A stretch of DNA of 21,948 bases. Origin: Bacteroidales bacterium UBA6244 (GTDB taxonomy: Bacteria; Bacteroidota; Bacteroidia; Bacteroidales; F082). The stretch is from positions 9,424 to 31,371 of the forward strand of contig DJVY01000198.1 of NCBI GenBank assembly GCA_002440885.1. Direction: 5' to 3'. The notes under the pieces are model-generated. The model was not told the DNA's origin and made no database searches. It saw only the letters and a list, made by a program, of their open reading frames with translations. The stretch's first letter is position 1, and each line of letters opens with the position of its first letter. A program made the translations under genes and the position numbers. Shown one piece after another: positions 8,407-15,503 of this stretch.

Positions 8407-9129
8407 TTATTTTCTGTTCCCAAGAAAACGCAGCAAAAATAAGAATAAATTGATAAAGTCAAGATATAAAGTTAAGGCTCCGAAAATGGTCATTTTGCGC
8501 AAGCTCTCGTTGCTATCGATAGCAGAAGCTCCAATTCTTTTTAGCTTTTGCACATCATAAGCGGTAAGTCCGGCAAAAATCATAACGCCCAAAAAGCTGA
8601 TGATGTAATCGAGTTGGGTACTTTTCATGAAATAGTTTACCAATGTGGCGATGATGATGCCAACCAGAGCCATCAGCAGGATGCTTCCAAATTTGGTGAG
8701 GTCGGTTTTCGTTGTATAGCCAAGTAAGGCCATAAACCCAAACATGGCTGTGGTTACCAAAAAGGTTTTAGCTATCGAAGGCAGGGTGTATACATAAAAA
8801 ATAAAGCTGAGACTCATTCCCATCAATATTGAATAGCCCACGAATACCAAAAGCATGGTAGAAGCCGACATGCGGTTAAATCCTGCTGACATCCATAGCA
8901 CGAGTCCAAGTGGTGCTAACATAACAATCCAACCAAGCATCGACATTGATCCAGTTTCCGGGTTTAAGAGCATAGCCATCAGTTCGGTGCTGGAAGCGAA
9001 AAGCCAGCTGGTAATGGCTGTAATGCCCAACGCGATACCCATCCATGAGAATACACCGGTAATAAATGATTGCGCCATAGGGAAGGTGGTTTCCCTTTCA
9101 GAATAGTTTATTGGATTAAATTGATTCAT
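8407..9129 (-). CDS. Bax inhibitor-1/YccA family membrane protein
   Basis: Integral inner-membrane protein of the TMBIM/BI-1 family; characterised bacterial relatives act as pH-sensitive calcium leak channels or interact with FtsH. 240 aa with about seven hydrophobic segments, the first at roughly residues 21-45 and the last at roughly 216-236. The family signature is near the C-terminus: FAGLTAYDVQKLKRIG, then LYLDFINLFLFLLRFLG. Asp192 and Asp224 probably correspond to the paired intramembrane acidic residues of the family (inference from spacing; the loop between them seems longer than in BsYetJ). The substrate in this organism is unknown. It lies 85 bp downstream of folE on the same strand. 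Confidence 0.9.
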   Translation of the reverse strand: MNQFNPINYSERETTFPMAQSFITGVFSWMGIALGITAITSWLFASSTELMAMLLNPETGSMSMLGWIVMLAPLGLVLWMSAGFNRMSASTMLLVFVGYSILMGMSLSFIFYVYTLPSIAKTFLVTTAMFGFMALLGYTTKTDLTKFGSILLMALVGIIIATLVNYFMKSTQLDYIISFLGVMIFAGLTAYDVQKLKRIGASAIDSNESLRKMTIFGALTLYLDFINLFLFLLRFLGNRK

Positions 9130-9214
9130 TTTTTTGCATTTTTTTTGATAAACGACAGATTTTAGTTTTTAGTCTGAGGATGATGTGGGTATTTGTTAAA
9201 ATGAAATGCCTTTA

Positions 9215-9832
9215 CTACGACAATTTTGTTGAAATCAGGCTGATGAACTCGGCCCTGGTTTCAGCCCTTTTAAAGGCTCCGGTAAAATCGCTGGTGGTAG
9301 TAACCGAGTTTTGTTTTTGAACGCCTCGCATAGCCATACAAAGATGTTTGGCTTCGATAACTACGGCCACGCCTAGCGGGTTCAATGTGTTTTGGATGGC
9401 GTCCTTAATCTGAGAGGTAAGCCTTTCCTGTACTTGCAAGCGCCGCGAATAGGCTTCTACAACGCGTGCAATTTTACTTAACCCGGTGATGTAACCATTT
9501 GGGATATAAGCCACATGAGCCCTTCCAATAAATGGAATCATGTGGTGTTCGCACATGCTGAATATTTCAATGTCTTTCACAATGACCATTTCGCGGTAAT
9601 CTTCCTTGAATTTCGCTGAAAGTAGTATTTGTTCCGGATCGTGGTCGTAACCCTGGGTAAGAAACTGTATCGATTTGGCTACCCTGAGTGGCGTGTCCAG
9701 CAAACCCTCTCGGGTATGGTCTTCACCAATCAACTTGAGTATCTCCAGATAATGGTGCTCCAGTTTCTTGAGGTTCTCCGGGTTAAATTTTTCTATTTTT
9801 TCGTATCCTAACAAGTCTTTTACTTTTGACAT
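9215..9832 (-). CDS. folE: GTP cyclohydrolase I
   Basis: Converts GTP to 7,8-dihydroneopterin triphosphate, the first step of folate, tetrahydrobiopterin and queuosine synthesis. 205 aa. Zinc ligands Cys94 and His97 lie in MCEHHMIPF, and Cys165 in KHLCMAMRGVQK. GYIPGLSK-type and RRLQVQERLT segments are present (here NGYITGLSK at 112-120 and RRLQVQERLT at 130-139). The C-terminal SVTTTSDFTGAF block is standard for the zinc-dependent type I enzyme. The gene lies downstream of a PTPS homologue that uses its product, on the same strand with a 165-bp gap. Confidence 0.96.
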   Translation of the reverse strand: MSKVKDLLGYEKIEKFNPENLKKLEHHYLEILKLIGEDHTREGLLDTPLRVAKSIQFLTQGYDHDPEQILLSAKFKEDYREMVIVKDIEIFSMCEHHMIPFIGRAHVAYIPNGYITGLSKIARVVEAYSRRLQVQERLTSQIKDAIQNTLNPLGVAVVIEAKHLCMAMRGVQKQNSVTTTSDFTGAFKRAETRAEFISLISTKLS

Positions 9833-9997
9833 GATTATTAATTTGTTGTCACTTTGATCCTCAAAAACAATGCCAGATCAAATTGAGGTTGTGATCATTT
9901 GTTTGTTGCCCGTTACCCAAACCCCTGACCGAATTGATATTATATTAAATTGGTATTTAAAATCTTTCTTGATGATGAGCATCTTTGGCGGTTATTG

Positions 9998-10411
9998 TCA
10001 TTTACCGAAGTATTCAGCGTAATTGTTTTCCGATTCGGTTACTTTAACGCAATGAAGTGCTGCGTTCAGCTTACGAATGGGTTGCTCCAGCACTTCCCAG
10101 ATGCTGACAGCCAGATTTTCGGTGGAAGCCAGTTTTCCTTGCATGAAATCAACCTCCAGGTTGATATTTTTGTGATCTACTTTTGAAATAACTTCTTCGC
10201 GTATTAAGCGGCTCAGCTCTTTTAGGTTGATTAAAAACCCGGTTTCAGGATTGATGTCGCCTTTCACTGTTACAAACAGCTCATAGTTGTGGCCATGCCA
10301 ATTGGGGTTTGAGCACTTCCCAAAAACCTCGGCGTTGGTTGCGTCGGTGTAATCTTCTCTGAAAAGCCGATGGGCTGCATTAAACCTTTCGCGGCGGGTG
10401 ATATGAATCAT
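9998..10411 (-). CDS. 6-pyruvoyltetrahydropterin synthase-type enzyme (COG0720)
   Basis: Acts on dihydroneopterin triphosphate, the product of the neighbouring folE. 137 aa. Zinc ligands His14 (NAAHRLF), His39 and His41 (WHGHNY); catalytic Cys33, with Asp79-His80 in VDHKN. Cys33 is separated from HGH by five residues, as in animal PTPS, whereas QueD enzymes have three; the Cys-to-Asp distance of 46 also equals that of mammalian PTPS (Cys42, Asp88). Residues such as FGKCSNPN and STENLAVSIW also resemble animal PTPS. A biopterin-type role is therefore favoured over queuosine synthesis, although automated annotation would probably call it QueD. Glu126 in VTESENN is the likely pterin anchor. Confidence 0.88.
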   Translation of the reverse strand: MIHITRRERFNAAHRLFREDYTDATNAEVFGKCSNPNWHGHNYELFVTVKGDINPETGFLINLKELSRLIREEVISKVDHKNINLEVDFMQGKLASTENLAVSIWEVLEQPIRKLNAALHCVKVTESENNYAEYFGK

Positions 10412-10428
10412 CTGTAAGTAATTTGTGT

Positions 10429-10436
10429 CAAAAATA
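10429..10436 (-). promoter_or_regulatory. -7 promoter element for the PTPS gene
   Basis: On the - strand this reads TATTTTTG, an exact match to the Bacteroidota -7 consensus TAnnTTTG, 17 bases upstream of the ATG. I see no TTG at the expected -33 distance, so the call rests on one box. Confidence 0.5.
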
Positions 10437-10512
10437 CGAAATAATCAGGCAAGCTTGTCGTTTTGGTTAAAACCTTTGATTTTGTTGTGCTTTATCGAAT
10501 TAAAAAATATTG

Positions 10513-10546
10513 TTTGTCTCCTTTACAACAATTTACTCTAAATTTG
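10513..10546 (+). promoter_or_regulatory. Promoter upstream of the DUF4468-like/mevalonate cluster
   Basis: TTTG (10513-10516) and TAAATTTG (10539-10546) match the Bacteroidota -33 and -7 elements with a 22-bp spacer. The ATG of the first gene follows 26 bases later. With no other convincing promoter before the closely spaced genes through 15414, this is the best candidate for the whole cluster. Confidence 0.6.
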
Positions 10547-10572
10547 CTGTATCAACCAATAATACATTTGGC

Positions 10573-11112
10573 ATGAATAGGTTTTTATTGATCTTATTAA
10601 TAGCAGTGGCATTTAGGGCCGGAGCGCAGGAAACTGATCTTTTTATTCCTGTTGATACCGATACCCAGTTAATTAAATTTCAGAATGTTGTGGAAGAACC
10701 CGGCGATCAGGATGAATTGTTTAAGCGTTGTATTTACTGGCTTAATGGATACTACAAAGACCCGGTGAGGGTGACCTCTGTGAGGGACAAGCCTTCCGGA
10801 AAAATCATCGGACATCATCGTTTTCGGATTTATTATTGGGACAAAGACAGTATAAAACATACCGGCGGTATGATTCATTATACCTTTACTATTGAATTGA
10901 AAGAAAACAGGTATCGATACACCATCAATGAGTTGGTGCTGAAGTCGCAAACCAATATTCCGGTCGAGAAATGGCTCGACAAGAATGATCCGGCTTACGA
11001 CCCCAGGTGGGACAGCTACCTGAAACAGATAGCCGATTTTGTAAATGCCTGGAGTGCCAATCTGGAAGAGAAGATGAAACCGGAACCTGAAAAAAAGGAA
11101 GATCTCTGGTAG
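10573..11112 (+). CDS. Secreted DUF4468-like protein
   Basis: 179 aa, exported, function unknown. The ATG at 10573 is chosen because it begins a signal peptide (MNRFLLILLIAVAF..., cleavage near GAQ); the frame is open back to a TTG at 10510, but that would add 21 residues and overlap the promoter. The mature region (RCIYWLNGYYKDPVRV, KPSGKIIGHH, HYTFTIELKENRYRYTINEL) resembles DUF4468, a TBP-like-fold domain common in Bacteroidota secreted proteins; this is family recognition from memory and moderate in strength. The C-terminus is charged (EEKMKPEPEKKED). The HMG-CoA reductase gene starts 32 bases downstream, so co-transcription is likely, though no link to isoprenoid synthesis is evident. 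Confidence 0.75.
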   Translation: MNRFLLILLIAVAFRAGAQETDLFIPVDTDTQLIKFQNVVEEPGDQDELFKRCIYWLNGYYKDPVRVTSVRDKPSGKIIGHHRFRIYYWDKDSIKHTGGMIHYTFTIELKENRYRYTINELVLKSQTNIPVEKWLDKNDPAYDPRWDSYLKQIADFVNAWSANLEEKMKPEPEKKEDLW

Positions 11113-11144
11113 ATTTAGTGACGTGATTTTTTTGAACAACCAAC

Positions 11145-12485
11145 ATGCCTAGAAGAAGAAAACGTGATCTGATTATCAGGGGTTTTAGTAAACTCCTGAA
11201 AGAAGATAAGCTGAAAATTGTAGCTGAACTGATGGACAATCAGCTTGAAACCATCGAGCTGCTCAAGAGTTTTTGGCACAGCGATCAAAGCAAACAGAAA
11301 ATCTTTGATGAATTCAGCGAAAACACCATCTCCAATTTTTATATCCCTTACGGAGTGGCTCCAAATGTTATTGTGAACAACATCAACTACCTCGTGCCTC
11401 TTGTTATAGAAGAGAGTTCGGTGGTGGCGGCAGCCTCCTCAAGTGCACGGTTTTGGTTCGATCATGGTGGTTTTAATGCCGAAGTGGTAGATGTGGAAAA
11501 AATTGGTCAGGTACATTTTTTATGGAGCGGAAAAATACAACACCTCGAACCCCTTCTGGAGAAATTGTATGCCCGACTCCGGCATGCTACACGTCACCTT
11601 ACCATGAACATGGAAGCCCGCGGTGGTGGTATTATACGTTTTGAGTTGATTGATTTTACTGATAAAGTATCTGATTACTACCAGCTTAAGGTAGCCTTTA
11701 ATACCGTCGACAGCATGGGCGCTAATTTCATCAATTCATGTCTGGAAGAGTTTGCTCAGGAGTTGCAACATTTTTTCCGCGAAGAAGAGTCGCTGAAGGA
11801 CGAAGAAAGGCAATGTGAAATTATCATGTCAATTCTATCGAACTATACCCCAAACTGTTTGGTGAAAACATGGGTTGAATGTGATTTTTCCGAACTCGAC
11901 GGCATGGATGAATCCCTTACAGGTGAGCAATTTGCCCGAAAATTCCAACTCGCCGTTCACATCGCTGAAATTGATGTCTATCGCGCCACCACCCATAACA
12001 AAGGGATTTTCAATGGAATTGATGCCGTAGCCATTGCCACAGGCAACGATTTCAGGGCGATAGAGGCGGCGGGTCATACCTACGCTGCCCGTGATGGAAG
12101 CTATAAAAGCCTGTCTCACGTCGATTTGTCTGAAGGTAAATTCAGGTATGAGCTGGAATTACCTATGGCTTTGGGAACAGTTGGCGGACTTACCTCCTTG
12201 CATCCCCTGGCCAAGCATTCACTCAAAATGTTGGGCAACCCAACGGCCAACGAACTGATGATGATTGCCGCTGCTATTGGACTGGCAAACAATTTTGCTG
12301 CTGTCAGATCGTTGGTTACCAAAGGCATACAAATTGGTCACATGAAAATGCATCTGCTCAATATCCTCAACCATTTTGAGGCCACCAACGAAGAAAAAGA
12401 AAAAGCAGTGGCGTATTTCGTGGAGAATAAGGTGTCGTTTGCTAATGTAAGTCAGTTTCTGGCTAACCTCAGAAAAAACGGATGA
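11145..12485 (+). CDS. mvaA: Hydroxymethylglutaryl-CoA reductase, class II
   Basis: Interconverts HMG-CoA and mevalonate; beside mevalonate kinase and decarboxylase genes it presumably runs in the biosynthetic direction. 446 aa, without membrane segments, as for the soluble class II enzymes. Catalytic residues recognisable by motif: Glu89/Glu90 in PLVIEESSVVAAAS, Lys286 in THNKGI, Asp302 in ATGNDFRA, and His399 in GIQIGHMKMH. DSMGANFIN (189-197) is the family's cofactor-binding motif; NADH or NADPH preference cannot be read reliably. The N-terminus RGFSKLLKEDKLKIV is typical. The last codons overlap the next start (ATGA), implying translational coupling. Confidence 0.95.
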   Translation: MPRRRKRDLIIRGFSKLLKEDKLKIVAELMDNQLETIELLKSFWHSDQSKQKIFDEFSENTISNFYIPYGVAPNVIVNNINYLVPLVIEESSVVAAASSSARFWFDHGGFNAEVVDVEKIGQVHFLWSGKIQHLEPLLEKLYARLRHATRHLTMNMEARGGGIIRFELIDFTDKVSDYYQLKVAFNTVDSMGANFINSCLEEFAQELQHFFREEESLKDEERQCEIIMSILSNYTPNCLVKTWVECDFSELDGMDESLTGEQFARKFQLAVHIAEIDVYRATTHNKGIFNGIDAVAIATGNDFRAIEAAGHTYAARDGSYKSLSHVDLSEGKFRYELELPMALGTVGGLTSLHPLAKHSLKMLGNPTANELMMIAAAIGLANNFAAVRSLVTKGIQIGHMKMHLLNILNHFEATNEEKEKAVAYFVENKVSFANVSQFLANLRKNG

Positions 12486-13417
12486 GTACAATGCGTTCCT
12501 TTTATGCCAATGGCAAACTCCTGCTTACGGGTGAATATCTTGTGATGGAGGGAGCCAAAGCGTTGGCCTTGCCCTTAAAAGTGGGGCAACACCTGCGTGT
12601 AAAACCCTATCCTGATAAATCCCTTATCTGGCAGGCGTCTCAACCTGAAGGTGCTTGGCTTAAAACCGTTTTTTCTTTGCCCGATCTGGAAATTCAACAG
12701 ACAAGCGACTTGTTGTTGGCCGAAAGGCTTAAAGAGATCCTCACTTTGGTGTTTAGTAAGTCAGGTATATCGCCAGACAGCGGCTTGGTTATGGAAACTT
12801 TTTTGGATTTTAACCGTGAATTTGGATTTGGATCGAGTGCTACGCTCATTTCCCTTTTATCGCAGTGGAGTGGAGTGGATGGATACTGGTTAAACAACCG
12901 GCTGTTTGGCGGCTCGGGCTACGACATGGCCTGTGCTACCGCCGCAGGACCTATTATGTATTCGCTGTCGGATAGTTTGCCGGTGGTTGAACCCATCGAT
13001 TTTTCACCGCCTTTTTATGATCAGATTTATTTTGTTTATCTGGGTCATAAGCAACAATCGCGCAAAGAAATAGAACAGTTTAAGCTAAGTAAAAACCACA
13101 CCAATACCCATATTACAGCCATAAGTGAGATTAGCGAGATGGTGTGTAAGGCAGGAACTTTACCCGAATTTGAAAAGGCTCTTTTGACCCATGAGGCCAT
13201 CATGGCTGAAATACTGAACCGAAAAACTGTACAGCAAACACTTTTTGGTGGCTATAATGGAGTTGTTAAATCATTGGGAGCGTGGGGCGGCGATTTTGTT
13301 CTGATGACCACGCGCGCGAGCCGGACTGACTTTTATCGTGAGATGAAAAATGCCGGTTACACCACCATTTACCCCTTTGCTGATATTGTGATGTCGCCTC
13401 CTCCCGATTATTTTTAA
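12482..13417 (+). CDS. GYDIA-type GHMP kinase, candidate phosphomevalonate kinase
   Basis: GHMP-superfamily kinase, 311 aa. N-terminal GKLLLTGEYLVMEG (11-24) is the substrate-side GHMP motif, FGFGSSATL (114-122) the ATP-binding loop, GGSGYDMACA (143-152) the GYDIA-family signature with presumed catalytic Asp148, and GGYNGVVKSLGAWGGDF the C-terminal glycine-rich motif. The GSGYD(M/I)A segment recalls GSGFDVxAA of phosphomevalonate kinases. Among the four linked mevalonate genes, reductase, decarboxylase and mevalonate kinase are accounted for, leaving phosphomevalonate kinase as the missing activity. Function is therefore inferred from context plus motif, not shown. It overlaps the reductase stop by 4 bases; Met4 (12491) is an alternative start. 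Confidence 0.85.
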   Translation: MSTMRSFYANGKLLLTGEYLVMEGAKALALPLKVGQHLRVKPYPDKSLIWQASQPEGAWLKTVFSLPDLEIQQTSDLLLAERLKEILTLVFSKSGISPDSGLVMETFLDFNREFGFGSSATLISLLSQWSGVDGYWLNNRLFGGSGYDMACATAAGPIMYSLSDSLPVVEPIDFSPPFYDQIYFVYLGHKQQSRKEIEQFKLSKNHTNTHITAISEISEMVCKAGTLPEFEKALLTHEAIMAEILNRKTVQQTLFGGYNGVVKSLGAWGGDFVLMTTRASRTDFYREMKNAGYTTIYPFADIVMSPPPDYF

Positions 13418-13426
13418 TTTTGCCCC

Positions 13427-14476
13427 ATGCAAGGAAAAGTAACATGGCAGAGTCCCTCCAACATTGCGTTGGTTAAATATTGGGGAAAAACCGGCAATCA
13501 AATGCCACGGAATCCTTCGTTAAGCATGACGCTGAGCAAGGCCGTGACAGAAACAAATATTAGTTATACCAGGGTTTCCGGGCAGCAACAGGTTAGCCTG
13601 AACTTTAGTTTTGAAGGGAAATCTGCACCACGTTTCAGCGATCGCGTTTTGTCCTATCTGCAGCGGTTGTCGCATGAGTTGCCCTGGCTGTCTCAGTTGC
13701 ATCTGGAGATAGATTCACGAAATTCCTTTCCACATTCCTCCGGCATTGCTTCTTCAGCTTCTGCGTTCAGTGCTTTGGCTTTGGCCATTTCGTCCATATC
13801 GGCGCAAATAAACAAAGAGGTTAAAAATTCTGAATTATTTCTTAATGAAGCCTCCCGACTGTCGCGGCTGGGATCAGGAAGTGCCTGTCGCTCGGTGTAT
13901 GGGGGTTATGTAGTGTGGGGAAAGATCCAGGAATCAGATACTTACAGTGATTTTTATGCCGTTCCGGTTTCCGCCGGTGTTCATCCTGTGTTTGAAGATA
14001 TGCAGGACGCTATCTTGTTGGTGAATGCCTCTGCAAAGAAAGTTGGGAGCAGTGCGGGTCATAAGCTTATGGACACAAACCCTTTTGCCACAGCCCGTTA
14101 TGCTCAGGCCAACCGGCATGTAAACGAAATGTTGACCGTATTGGCTGATGGCGACCTTAGTCGTTTTATTGAAATTGTTGAACAGGAAGCCCTCACACTA
14201 CATGCACTCATGATGGCTTCTGCGCCGGGTTATGTGCTAATGGAATCGGGAACTTTGGCTATAATTGATCGGGTAAGGCGCTTCCGCGAAGAAACGAAAA
14301 TACCGGTTTGTTTTACCCTGGATGCCGGCCCAAATGTGCATTTGCTTTATCCTGATGGCTTTAGGAGCGATGTGATGAAGCTAATAAAGGAAGAATTGTT
14401 GTCGTTTTGCTCTGCGGGTCAATTCCTGGACGATAAGATCGGGCAAGGTCCAAAACAAATACCTGAAATGGAATGA
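13427..14476 (+). CDS. mvaD: Diphosphomevalonate decarboxylase
   Basis: ATP-dependent decarboxylation of mevalonate 5-diphosphate to isopentenyl diphosphate. 349 aa, somewhat longer than many bacterial forms. The N-terminal SNIALVKYWGK (11-21) with NPSLSMTL, the phosphate loop PHSSGIASSASAFSALA (102-118), RLGSGSACRSVYGGYV (147-162) with Arg155, and FTLDAGPNVH (296-305) with Asp299 match the residues required for decarboxylation. With all of these kept, I prefer this call over mevalonate-3-kinase or phosphomevalonate decarboxylase relatives. It starts 9 bases after the GYDIA kinase and overlaps the next gene by 4 bases. Confidence 0.95.
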   Translation: MQGKVTWQSPSNIALVKYWGKTGNQMPRNPSLSMTLSKAVTETNISYTRVSGQQQVSLNFSFEGKSAPRFSDRVLSYLQRLSHELPWLSQLHLEIDSRNSFPHSSGIASSASAFSALALAISSISAQINKEVKNSELFLNEASRLSRLGSGSACRSVYGGYVVWGKIQESDTYSDFYAVPVSAGVHPVFEDMQDAILLVNASAKKVGSSAGHKLMDTNPFATARYAQANRHVNEMLTVLADGDLSRFIEIVEQEALTLHALMMASAPGYVLMESGTLAIIDRVRRFREETKIPVCFTLDAGPNVHLLYPDGFRSDVMKLIKEELLSFCSAGQFLDDKIGQGPKQIPEME

Positions 14477-15414
14477 TGGAAAATAAAGTATATTATTCCA
14501 AGTTATTGCTGTTTGGCGAATACAGTGTTATCTGTGATTCGATGGGACTTACCGTTCCACTCAACCTGTTCGAGGCCAGCTGGAAGTTTTATGACCTTCC
14601 GGGTAATTCAACCGTTGAAACGGCGCTTAATGAAGACTTGCGTGGTTTTTACGCGTACCTGCGAAAACTTCGCGAAAGCAATCAGTTATTGGCTGAACTG
14701 GATCTTGTCCGTTTTGAGAACGATCTGAACCAGGGCTTGTTTTTTGATTCGTCTATTCCGCAAGGCTTTGGTGTAGGCAGTTCGGGGGCACTTTGTGCCG
14801 CAACTTTTGAGCGTTACCAAAAGAACCAGGTAGCTCTTGCTTTGGATGCGGGCGATGGTTTTCAGCATCTTAAAAAGGCGCTGGCGCAGATGGAGTCCTA
14901 TTTTCATGGGGTCAGTTCCGGCCTCGATCCTTTGTTATGCTATCTTCAAAAACCTTTGTTGATTAAAAACAAAACCAGCATCGATTTTGTCGATTTGCCC
15001 CCCGATCTGCACTTTCCTGGTTTTTCCATTTTTTTAATTAATACCGGCGTGGTGGGCAAAACCGGCCCGCTGGTGAATCGTTTTTTTGAGGAGTGCCGCA
15101 AATACAATTACTATAAACGCATTGTAAACGAGCTAATTCCTGCAAATAATCGCTGTATTGACGCCCTTGTGGCAAATGATGCGGAATTGCTTTTTAACAC
15201 TTTACCAAACCTATCTTTATTTTTCTTCGATCATTTTAAAGCCATGATCCCTAACGCTTTTCATTCCCACTGGCAGCATGGTCTCGACAGTGGCGATTAT
15301 TTTTTGAAGCTCTGTGGATCAGGAGGCGGCGGGTTTTTGTTGGGGTTTACACGAAATCACCAGGTTACCCAAAAGTATTTTTCTGATCAGGACATCAGTC
15401 TCATCCATTTGTGA
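14473..15414 (+). CDS. mvk: Mevalonate kinase-like GHMP kinase
   Basis: Probably phosphorylates mevalonate to mevalonate 5-phosphate. 313 aa. Lys10 and GEYSVI in the N-terminal motif, the ATP loop GFGVGSSGAL (98-107), Glu141 (MESYFHG) and Asp152 (HGVSSGLDP), and C-terminal GSGGGGFLLGF. Glu141 to Asp152 is 11 residues, the same spacing as the metal-binding Glu193 and catalytic Asp204 of mammalian mevalonate kinase, which supports this kinase rather than the GYDIA protein as the mevalonate kinase. The start overlaps the mvaD stop; tandem ATGs at 14473 and 14476 are both possible. Last gene of the cluster. Confidence 0.85.
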   Translation: MMENKVYYSKLLLFGEYSVICDSMGLTVPLNLFEASWKFYDLPGNSTVETALNEDLRGFYAYLRKLRESNQLLAELDLVRFENDLNQGLFFDSSIPQGFGVGSSGALCAATFERYQKNQVALALDAGDGFQHLKKALAQMESYFHGVSSGLDPLLCYLQKPLLIKNKTSIDFVDLPPDLHFPGFSIFLINTGVVGKTGPLVNRFFEECRKYNYYKRIVNELIPANNRCIDALVANDAELLFNTLPNLSLFFFDHFKAMIPNAFHSHWQHGLDSGDYFLKLCGSGGGGFLLGFTRNHQVTQKYFSDQDISLIHL

Positions 15415-15471
15415 GCTGGGCAGGTGGGTTTATATTTTCGCGCTTTGGTTCTGTTTTTTTCAATTATCAAT

Positions 15472-15479
15472 TATCTTTG
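15472..15479 (+). promoter_or_regulatory. -7 promoter element for adenine deaminase
   Basis: TATCTTTG matches TAnnTTTG and lies 24 bases before the ATG. A TTTG at 15444-15447 could be the -33 element, but the 24-bp spacer is slightly long. It suggests that adenine deaminase is transcribed separately from the mevalonate cluster. Confidence 0.5.
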
Positions 15480-15503
15480 TGTTTTAACTAAAACTACATC
15501 AGT

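Noticed and set aside
9833..9900. Inverted repeat CCTCAA/TTGAGG upstream of folE
   Set aside because: Only 6 bp with a long AT-rich loop; could easily be chance and there is no supporting element.
10412..10509. preQ1 or other riboswitch upstream of the PTPS gene
   Set aside because: The leader after the -7 element is only about 17 bases, too short for an aptamer, and no conserved aptamer sequence is visible.
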